Assembly (NCBI GenBank): GCA_044344975.1
Contig: JBIJBY010000048.1
Span: 1-9,157, forward strand
From: IMCC26077 sp044344975
GTDB lineage: Bacteria; Actinomycetota; Actinomycetes; Nanopelagicales; Nanopelagicaceae
DNA: 9,157 nucleotides
Direction: 5' to 3'
The notes below the pieces were generated by a model. It was given only the letters and a program-made list of their open reading frames with translations, searched no databases and was not told the origin of the DNA. Below are positions 1-5,622 of this stretch, in pieces; position 1 is the stretch's first letter; every line of letters starts with the position of its first letter. The translations under genes were made by a program, and so were the position numbers.

Positions 1-1
1 G

Positions 2-190
2 GCGCCGACTGCGTTAACAACCTGTCCCTCATTTGGCGGAGCTGATCTCAAAACGCTCTTTATTACTTCGGCGCAAGATCATTACCAACCAGAGTTTGCC
101 TTTGATGCAGATAACGATAAGTACGGTGGGATGTGTTTTGAGGTAGCGCTACCAATCGCTGGAAAACTTGATAACTTCTTTCTGGGCTAG
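2..190 (+). CDS. SMP-30/gluconolactonase/LRE-like protein, C-terminal fragment (partial)
   Basis: The frame is open from the left edge to a TAG at 188-190 and gives the last 62 residues of a longer protein. The fragment starts APTALTTCPSFGG, continues with ADLKTLFITSAQDH and ends near YGGMCFEV and LPIAGKLDNFFLG. This matches the end of SMP-30/regucalcin-type six-bladed beta-propellers: the P-T-x-x-x-F-GG strand, the 'L-[FY]-[IV]-T-[SC]-A' strand, then G-G-x-F and a final G-x-x-x-x-x-F-x-G. Family members are usually metal-dependent sugar lactonases or related hydrolases of about 280-300 residues. The propeller core and most metal ligands lie outside the window, so substrate and activity cannot be judged. 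The gene converges on the aminotransferase; the two stop codons overlap in one CTAG, leaving no room for a terminator between them. Confidence 0.75.
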   Translation, partial: APTALTTCPSFGGADLKTLFITSAQDHYQPEFAFDADNDKYGGMCFEVALPIAGKLDNFFLG

Positions 191-1446
191 TTTTTGATCG
201 CCTTTGAACCTTCGCCACCGCGACGGGAAATTTCCTCTTTAATGACATTTCCAAGAGCTGCTACCCCTTGGCGAATTCGCTCGGGCGTTGGATGGCAATA
301 AGAGAGGCGCATCTGCCAACTTCCGAAACCATCTGCATAGAAGGCAGTTCCAGGCACATAGGCAACTTTTGCGGCGATGGCTCGTGGAACTAAGAGTTTG
401 GTATCAATTTCAGGTGGCAAGGTGACCCAAACATAGAACCCACCCTTTGGTTTGGTCCAGGTAGCGCTCGCCGGGAAGTGTGCATCAAGAGTTTCTAGCA
501 TTGCATCGCGTCGCTCTTTATATAGCGAACAGAAAGAGGCGATTTGATCACGCCATGGCTCATGTGCGAGATAACTTGAGATAGTCAATTGAGCAAAGTT
601 AGATGGACAGAGAACAGAAGATTCATTAGCAATGATTAACTTCTCTTTAACACCTTGTGGAACTAGCGCCCAACCAACCCGCAATCCCGGGACAATCGTC
701 TTGGAAAAAGAGCCTAAATAAATAACATTTTCACTATCCTCGGCGCGCATTGCATTTGGCACTGGACCATCAAAACCGAGAAGGCCATACGGATTATCTT
801 CGACGACAAAAATCTCTGCTTCGCGACAGATCTCGAGAATTTCAGTTCGACGAGTTGCTGGCATTGTTACACCCGAAGGGTTTTGAAAATTAGGAATGCA
901 GTAAAGGAATTTAATCTTTCCCCCTGCAGCGCGCACTTTCGTGATTGCTTCGGAGAGAGCTGAAGGGATTAAACCTTTATCATCCATTGCTACGTGGACA
1001 ACTTGAGATTGATATTGTGCAAACACTCCAAGCGCACCCACATAAGAGGGCGCCTCGACGAGAATGACATCGCCCGGATCAATAAAGATTCGCGTAATGA
1101 GATCTAAAGCCGCTTGGGAACCTGTTGTGACAACTACATCATCACTTTTGGCGCGGATTCCTTCGAGTGCCATCATTTCGCAGATCTGTTCACGTAACCG
1201 CGGATGGCCTTGGCCACTTCCATATTGAAGCGCCTCTTGTCCGTTATCAATAATCAATTTCTTAACTACATCAGCCATCATCTCCATTGGAAGAGCCGAG
1301 AGATTTGGCATTCCACCAGCGAGAGAGACAATTTCAGGACGAGAAGCGACCGCGAATAGGGAACGAATCTCACTAGGAATCATTCGTGCAGCGCGTTCAG
1401 CGTAACGCGCAGTGAGGTTCTCCTCGTGCGGGACCAACTTCGACAT
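187..1446 (-). CDS. PLP-dependent aminotransferase, class I/II (2-aminoadipate/LysN-like group)
   Basis: This 419-residue protein is a complete fold-type I aminotransferase, probably cytosolic. Visible features in order: SLAGGMPN (41-48) of the substrate-entry region, Y75 in QYGSGQGHP, the cofactor loop TTGSQAALD (107-115), PNFQNPSG (185-192) with N189, D217 and Y220 in EDNPYG, the Schiff-base lysine K249 in SFSKT, R256 in GLRVGW, and the carboxylate-binding R380 in MRLSY. Length is normal. By overall pattern it belongs with the 2-aminoadipate/LysN and MocR-type aminotransferases. It has no GntR DNA-binding domain, so it is an enzyme and not a MocR regulator. The natural amino donor cannot be fixed from sequence. 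The ATG at 1446 has no Shine-Dalgarno but has TAAAGT 6 nt upstream, indicating a leaderless mRNA. It lies 37 nt after cwlM, but the promoter suggests its own transcript. The final dozen residues are a charged tail. Confidence 0.9.
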   Translation of the reverse strand: MSKLVPHEENLTARYAERAARMIPSEIRSLFAVASRPEIVSLAGGMPNLSALPMEMMADVVKKLIIDNGQEALQYGSGQGHPRLREQICEMMALEGIRAKSDDVVVTTGSQAALDLITRIFIDPGDVILVEAPSYVGALGVFAQYQSQVVHVAMDDKGLIPSALSEAITKVRAAGGKIKFLYCIPNFQNPSGVTMPATRRTEILEICREAEIFVVEDNPYGLLGFDGPVPNAMRAEDSENVIYLGSFSKTIVPGLRVGWALVPQGVKEKLIIANESSVLCPSNFAQLTISSYLAHEPWRDQIASFCSLYKERRDAMLETLDAHFPASATWTKPKGGFYVWVTLPPEIDTKLLVPRAIAAKVAYVPGTAFYADGFGSWQMRLSYCHPTPERIRQGVAALGNVIKEEISRRGGEGSKAIKN

Positions 1447-1452
1447 AGCTGA

Positions 1453-1458
1453 ACTTTA
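1453..1458 (-). promoter_or_regulatory. -10 element (TAAAGT) of the aminotransferase, leaderless type
   Basis: TAAAGT fits the actinobacterial TANNNT -10 pattern. It is followed by exactly six bases (TCAGCT) and then the ATG, so it occupies -12 to -7 if the A of the start codon is +1. There is no purine-rich ribosome binding site before the ATG, which agrees with a leaderless message. No convincing -35 hexamer is seen; a palindrome covers that region. Confidence 0.6.
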
Positions 1459-1471
1459 CCCTGTCAGGATG

Positions 1472-1484
1472 GTGAAATTTTCAC
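1472..1484. promoter_or_regulatory. 13-bp palindrome over the aminotransferase -35 region, candidate operator
   Basis: GTGAAATTTTCAC has perfect 6-bp arms (GTGAAA/TTTCAC) around one central base. It runs from -26 to -38 relative to the predicted leaderless start of the aminotransferase and touches the last base of the cwlM stop codon. A dyad placed over a -35 region is a typical position for a repressor. AT-rich palindromes of this size also arise by chance, and no regulator gene is present nearby, so the operator role is only inferred. Confidence 0.35.
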
Positions 1485-2626
1485 TATTTTCGTAGGCCGG
1501 CCTTACGTAAATCAGCAATCGATAGCGTTCCAGTAGCGGCATCTTCTTCTACTGCGAGATACAGGCGCTGAATTGCCACAACGAGCGCTTCGGCGAGGGT
1601 ATCTCGAAATGCCGCACGAGCTAATTTTGTAGCATCAGATTCATTAGTTAAATAACCAAGATCAACTCGAACTGCCGGCGCTTTTGTTAGTCGGAGCAGC
1701 TCCCAAGTTCTCGCATGCGTTCGACAATTTATTAAATCGGTTCGCGCTGAAATTTCGCGTTGCACCAGAGTTGCAAGTTTCTCTCCGACCACAGAATGAA
1801 TCTCATGCGCATCACTTCCGTAATAGTAAGTAGCAATGCCGGAAGCAATCGAGTTCTTTTGTGCCTCTAGGTGTAGTGAAATAACCAAATCTGCACCACT
1901 TCTATTGGCAAAATCGATTCGATCCAACTCAGAAGGGTTAGTCTCTTTACCGCGTGTTAAAAAGGTGCGAACGCCAAGGGCAGACAATCGGCCTTCAAGT
2001 CTCTGCGCGACATCCAAGACGATTTGTGCTTCATTAAGGCCAAATGCTTCACATCCTTTAGCTTCGCCACCAAAACTTGGGTCTAAGACAATTACTTTGC
2101 CATTGAGAGCTGGTCCGCGCCGTCGCACCAGATATTCGTCTCGAAGATTCGCTGGCGCTCCACCTTTAACTGTGCCAACTAATCGGATCAAAGCCTTATA
2201 CGTACCGACGCCAACGATGCCATCAGAGGTAAGGCCCACCTGTCGTTGAAAGTCTTTTACTGCACTTTCAGTGAGCGTGCCATAAAGTCCATCGATTCGA
2301 CCACAATCAAAACCCATTTCAGTCAATCGTTGTTGCAAGGTTGTGACATCATCACCACGCATAAGCGCACCAGGGGTGACAGATAAGTTGCGATCACCCA
2401 ATCGCCAACGCGCCTCTTCAAGTGCTCGATAAGTACTTCGCGTTAATACACCGGTGGCCGAAAGGCCGCGAGATTGTTGAAAATGTGCCAACGCAGCAAC
2501 GACATCTTCATCAAATGAAGTTGGCGAATTGCGAAGTAAACCAAGTCGTGCAAGTGATGCGATTACTTCGGTGACAACTTGACTGCTATCACCAGGCTTT
2601 GCCAGCGCCTCGGCAATATTGTCCAC
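1484..2626 (-). CDS. cwlM: CwlM-type peptidoglycan-binding pseudo-amidase (regulator of cell-wall synthesis)
   Basis: The 380-residue protein has two PG_binding_1 repeats (about 15-70 and 88-147) and then an Amidase_3 fold (about 177-356). It lacks a signal peptide, so it should stay in the cytoplasm. The zinc site is damaged: F185 replaces the first histidine of the usual DPGHGG motif (here DPSFGG), and D322 replaces the usual catalytic glutamate (VDLGYLTN). E199 and H252 remain. M. tuberculosis CwlM (Rv3915) has the same architecture, sits next to trxB-trxC, and is known as a PknB-phosphorylated activator of MurA, not a working hydrolase; this gene appears orthologous. The C-terminal ATGTLSI (364-370) aligns, as I recall that protein, with its phosphorylated threonine segment. 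The start is GTG (2624-2626), 3 nt after the trxA stop, with a distant GAAGG inside trxA, so translational coupling is likely. A residual hydrolase function cannot be excluded. Confidence 0.85.
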   Translation of the reverse strand: MDNIAEALAKPGDSSQVVTEVIASLARLGLLRNSPTSFDEDVVAALAHFQQSRGLSATGVLTRSTYRALEEARWRLGDRNLSVTPGALMRGDDVTTLQQRLTEMGFDCGRIDGLYGTLTESAVKDFQRQVGLTSDGIVGVGTYKALIRLVGTVKGGAPANLRDEYLVRRRGPALNGKVIVLDPSFGGEAKGCEAFGLNEAQIVLDVAQRLEGRLSALGVRTFLTRGKETNPSELDRIDFANRSGADLVISLHLEAQKNSIASGIATYYYGSDAHEIHSVVGEKLATLVQREISARTDLINCRTHARTWELLRLTKAPAVRVDLGYLTNESDATKLARAAFRDTLAEALVVAIQRLYLAVEEDAATGTLSIADLRKAGLRK

Positions 2627-2629
2627 GAC

Positions 2630-2953
2630 TTAAATAAAACCTTCGAGTTCCTTCATAATTGCTGGCTTCGGACGCGCTCCGATGATGGTCTTTACGACCT
2701 CGCCATTGACAAAGAGATTCATAGTAGGAATAGAGGTAATTCCATACTTAATTGCGATTGCGCTCTCTTCATCGGTATTTAGCTTCACGATTTTGATTTT
2801 TGCAGAGTGCTCATTGGCGATTTCTTCAAGAATTGGTGCAACCGCCCGGCATGGCCCACACCATTCAGCCCAAAAATCTACGAGTACTGGAGTACTGCTC
2901 TTCAATACCTCTGCATCAAAAGTTGCGGTGGTAACTGGTTTAGTTGCGCCCAT
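2630..2953 (-). CDS. trxA: Thioredoxin
   Basis: This 107-residue single-domain thioredoxin is full length. The active site is WCGPC at 31-35 (C32 and C35), preceded by the VDFWAE strand, with the cis-proline P76 in SIPT and the FVNGE hairpin at 81-85. It is a cytosolic disulfide reductase that takes electrons from the adjacent thioredoxin reductase and passes them to ribonucleotide reductase, peroxiredoxins and methionine sulfoxide reductase. A strong AGGAG ribosome binding site lies 5 nt before the ATG. It follows trxB by 29 nt and precedes cwlM by 3 nt, so all three are probably one message. It corresponds by position to mycobacterial trxC. Confidence 0.97.
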   Translation of the reverse strand: MGATKPVTTATFDAEVLKSSTPVLVDFWAEWCGPCRAVAPILEEIANEHSAKIKIVKLNTDEESAIAIKYGITSIPTMNLFVNGEVVKTIIGARPKPAIMKELEGFI

Positions 2954-2957
2954 TTTC

Positions 2958-2965
2958 TCTCCTCT
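2958..2965 (-). promoter_or_regulatory. Ribosome binding site of trxA
   Basis: The sequence AGAGGAGA contains AGGAG with a 5-nt gap to the ATG. It fixes the trxA start and contrasts with the absence of such a site before trxB, the aminotransferase and pcnA. Confidence 0.75.
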
Positions 2966-2982
2966 TATCTATGGTGAAAACT

Positions 2983-3939
2983 CTAGTGCCCGGCAAGGAA
3001 ACGTTCAGCATCCAGCGCTGCCGCACATCCTGAGCCAGCGGCGGTAATTGCCTGTCGATAGGTATGGTCGACCAAATCGCCACAAGCGAATACCCCTCTG
3101 ATGTTGGTGGCAGTTCCGGCACGGCCAGCTCCGCCTACGAGAACGTAGCCTTCGTCATCGAGCTCAATCTGTCCCTTTACAAGTTCACTTCGTGGATCGT
3201 GACCGATAGCGACAAACAAGCCCGTGACATCAAGGGTTCCCTCTTTGCCATCGACGGTGCTCTTAATTTTCAACCCCATTACTTTCTCATCGCCCAGGAC
3301 ATCAATTACCTCGGTGTTCCACAAAAATTCAATTTTTGGATTTGCTTTAGCGCGGTCAGCCATAATTTTTGATGCACGCAAAGAATCTCGACGATGGACA
3401 AGGATCACTTTCTCGGCAAATCGTGTGAGGAAATTTGCCTCCTCCATAGCGCTATCGCCACCACCGACTACGGCAATTATTTGATTACGAAAGAAGAAAC
3501 CATCGCAAGTTGCGCACCAAGAAACGCCACGTCCAGAGAGTCGTTTCTCATTCTCTAAACCAATCTCGCGATATGCAGAGCCAGTTGCAAGAATCACTGC
3601 TTTTGCCCGAATTTCGTTCCCGCTGCCATCTTTAAGGATTTTTAGATCGCCATCGAGTTTCATCTCGACAATGTCATCGGTGACGATATCTACATCGAAA
3701 CGCGCACTCTGTTTCCGCATTGCATCCATGAGATCTGGTCCCATAATGCCTTCCGGAAATCCAGGAAAATTCTCAACATCAGTAGTGTTCATCAGCGCAC
3801 CACCGGCAGTAACAGAGCCTTCGTAGAGAAGTGGCTTTAATTGTGCCCGCCCTGCATATATGCCTGCGGTGTAACCAGCTGGTCCTGATCCAACGATAAC
3901 TAAATCTCGGATATCCGTTACGTTATTCACATCCGCCAT
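2983..3939 (-). CDS. trxB: Thioredoxin reductase (NADPH)
   Basis: This 318-residue flavoprotein is of the usual bacterial low-molecular-weight type and reduces thioredoxin with NADPH. Visible motifs: the FAD-binding GSGPAG (17-22), the redox-active CATC (142-145) in VSWCATCDGFFF, the NADPH-binding GGGDSA (159-164), HRR (182-184) with R188 for the 2'-phosphate, the ATG segment (118-120), and the second FAD motif FACGD (284-288) followed by YRQAITAAGSGC. Nothing is missing. The ATG at 3939 has no Shine-Dalgarno; a SigR/SigH-like promoter ends 9 nt before it, so the message may be leaderless. It heads a probable trxB-trxA-cwlM unit, 45 nt downstream of murJ. Confidence 0.97.
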   Translation of the reverse strand: MADVNNVTDIRDLVIVGSGPAGYTAGIYAGRAQLKPLLYEGSVTAGGALMNTTDVENFPGFPEGIMGPDLMDAMRKQSARFDVDIVTDDIVEMKLDGDLKILKDGSGNEIRAKAVILATGSAYREIGLENEKRLSGRGVSWCATCDGFFFRNQIIAVVGGGDSAMEEANFLTRFAEKVILVHRRDSLRASKIMADRAKANPKIEFLWNTEVIDVLGDEKVMGLKIKSTVDGKEGTLDVTGLFVAIGHDPRSELVKGQIELDDEGYVLVGGAGRAGTATNIRGVFACGDLVDHTYRQAITAAGSGCAAALDAERFLAGH

Positions 3940-3948
3940 ACTATCGAG

Positions 3949-3974
3949 AACGCTATTTAATCTTGGCCTATTCC
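3949..3974 (-). promoter_or_regulatory. SigR/SigH-like promoter of trxB (GGAAT-N18-GTT)
   Basis: On the minus strand GGAAT (3974-3970) is followed by exactly 18 bases and GTT (3951-3949), then 9 bases and the trxB ATG. Taking the A of the ATG as +1, the boxes lie at -35 to -31 and -12 to -10. The ECF sigma factors SigR (Streptomyces) and SigH (Mycobacterium) are known to use GGAA(T)-N18/19-GTT and to drive trxB-trxA after disulfide stress. The match is exact and in the one gap where it is expected. No sigma-factor gene lies in the window, so the cognate factor is inferred. Confidence 0.65.
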
Positions 3975-3984
3975 TTTATTTCCG

Positions 3985-5622
3985 CTATTCACGCCGAAAC
4001 CGCGCACGTATTTGGCGATAAAGCGTTGTGATTTCCTCCACCTTGCCAGCCCGCCCACCATATATATAGGTAAGTGCAAAGAGTGAGCCGCCAACGGCAA
4101 GCGCACAGAAGGTCGCTAACAATCCGGTGCCAGCCCAACTCTTAATCAATGTGAAAAGCAAGAAGGCTGGAACCATGGCGATCGAGGAGAGAGCTAGGAG
4201 CTTAAGGTGCGTTAGCAGAAGGGTTCGCTTCGGGAACTTTCCTATTCGTCTTTCAAGAGCTCGCATAGAGAGTGCAGTGCCAAGGAGATTGCTCGCGCCA
4301 AGAATGACAGCGAGAGCAATGGTCACATATTGGAATGGGATGAGGCTCTCGGCAACGATAGCAAGAGCCATCATTGCTCCAGTAGCAAAGAGATTAATAA
4401 TGACAGGGCTCTTCGTATCTTCGTAAGCGTAAAAGCCACGGAGTAAGAGTGGCATTGTGCTAAACGGAATTAATCCAATAGCAAATCCTGCAAGTACGAG
4501 ACCAATCTGCCGCGAGTCTGCTGCACTACTTCCTGCGTAGAGAAGCGAAGCGATTGATGTTCCGAAAGCGATGAAAAGAACTGTGCTTGGCGCAGTAACA
4601 ACGGCAATATTTCGAATTGAATCAACTAAATTTTTCTTTACTGCTTCACTCTCACCCTCATGCGCTAGGCGTGAGATCTTTGGAAGCAGCGCTGTAATGA
4701 CAGAAACTGTGATGATTGAGTGCGGCAGGATAAAGATGAAATAGGCATATGAATATGGGGTAAAGCCAACACCAGTTGTGATTCCTTCAAGCTTGGCTTG
4801 TACAGCTGCAGAGGTCGCAACTTTGACAATTATCAAGTAGCCAATTTGATTGATTAAGACGAATAGAAGCGTCCATCCACCAAGGCGAAATGATTTTCCT
4901 AAGTTAGAATTTCGCCAGTCAAAACGTAGTGAAAGCTTCAAACCAGAATTTCTCACTACAGGTATTAAAATAAGCGCTTGAATTACAAAACCTAATGTGG
5001 TTCCGATGCCAAGTAAGGCGCTCTGTCCTGGTGTTATGGTTGCGGCGCTAATGTCAGGTGCAACGCGTAAGAAAATGAGTAAAACTGCTATTCCAACGAG
5101 ATTATTGAGTACTGGTGCCCACATCATCGGGCCAAATTTTCCGCGGGCATTTCCAATTTGAGAGAGAATGACAAAGATTCCCATCATCAAGATTTGCGGC
5201 AGGCAATAGCGCATAAAAGTTATTGTTAGCGATCGCTCAGTCTCGAAACCGGGTAGTGAGAATTTAGGAGCATAGATCCGCGTTATCAATGGAGCTAGAA
5301 CCATGCCAAGAGCTGTAATGAAGAAGAGCAACGTAGTGACAGAGGTGAGTAATCGAGAGGCAAAAGCAGAGCCGCCATCGTCATCCTCGCGCATAGAGCG
5401 TACTAATTGAGGAACAAAGACGGCATTTAGCGCTCCACCGGCAAGCAAGATGTAGAGAATGGTGGGAATGGTGTTTGCCACATTGAAGGTATCCGCAAAT
5501 AGCGCCGTGCCAAGCGCTGCCACTGTTAAGAGATTTCGAATGAGTCCAGTGAAGCGCGAGACAACTGTGCCCGCTGCCATTACTGCAGATGACTTGATGA
5601 AGTCTGAATTATCTTCGCTCAT
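3985..5622 (-). CDS. murJ: Lipid II flippase MurJ (MviN family)
   Basis: This 545-residue polytopic inner-membrane protein has many hydrophobic segments across its length, as expected of the 14-helix MOP-superfamily flippase that moves lipid II across the membrane for peptidoglycan synthesis. Recognisable parts: the N-terminal SRFTGLIRN (22-30), whose R23 and R29 correspond to the essential arginines of E. coli MurJ; ADTFNVAN (43-50); LLAGGALNAVFVPQL (59-73); ILPHSIITVSV (298-308) with LLPKIS (312-317); and RGFYAYEDTKSPV (395-407). The protein stops after the last helix with a short basic tail, so it lacks the long C-terminal pseudokinase and extracellular domains of mycobacterial MviN. A strong AGGAGG precedes the ATG, and the start overlaps the stop of the upstream DUF6049 gene by 1 nt (TGATG), indicating coupled translation. 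Confidence 0.95.
   Translation of the reverse strand: MSEDNSDFIKSSAVMAAGTVVSRFTGLIRNLLTVAALGTALFADTFNVANTIPTILYILLAGGALNAVFVPQLVRSMREDDDGGSAFASRLLTSVTTLLFFITALGMVLAPLITRIYAPKFSLPGFETERSLTITFMRYCLPQILMMGIFVILSQIGNARGKFGPMMWAPVLNNLVGIAVLLIFLRVAPDISAATITPGQSALLGIGTTLGFVIQALILIPVVRNSGLKLSLRFDWRNSNLGKSFRLGGWTLLFVLINQIGYLIIVKVATSAAVQAKLEGITTGVGFTPYSYAYFIFILPHSIITVSVITALLPKISRLAHEGESEAVKKNLVDSIRNIAVVTAPSTVLFIAFGTSIASLLYAGSSAADSRQIGLVLAGFAIGLIPFSTMPLLLRGFYAYEDTKSPVIINLFATGAMMALAIVAESLIPFQYVTIALAVILGASNLLGTALSMRALERRIGKFPKRTLLLTHLKLLALSSIAMVPAFLLFTLIKSWAGTGLLATFCALAVGGSLFALTYIYGGRAGKVEEITTLYRQIRARFRRE

Noticed and set aside
63..254. A 63-codon minus-strand reading frame at the left edge
   Set aside because: It lies opposite the SMP-30 fragment and overlaps the aminotransferase end; the + strand frame has clear family similarity, so this is a shadow.
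1491..1507. AGGCCGGCCT palindrome with CGTA/TACG flanks, possible terminator of cwlM
   Set aside because: It lies within the last cwlM codons, has almost no loop, and is followed by AAAATAG on the minus strand and not by a T run. It could still be a chance hairpin.
1836..2249. A 137-codon + strand frame inside cwlM
   Set aside because: It is antisense to a well-supported gene, has Ser/Arg/Pro-rich shadow composition and no family motif. Other antisense frames in trxA, trxB, murJ, DUF6049, NUDIX and pcnA were dropped for the same reason.
3950..3955. TAGCGT as an ordinary -10 of trxB with a 10-nt gap
   Set aside because: It is a weak match with off spacing and overlaps the exact GGAAT-N18-GTT promoter, which explains the gap better.
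4058..4072. TATATATA run as a promoter
   Set aside because: It is within the murJ coding region, encodes conserved hydrophobic residues, and no gene starts downstream in either direction.
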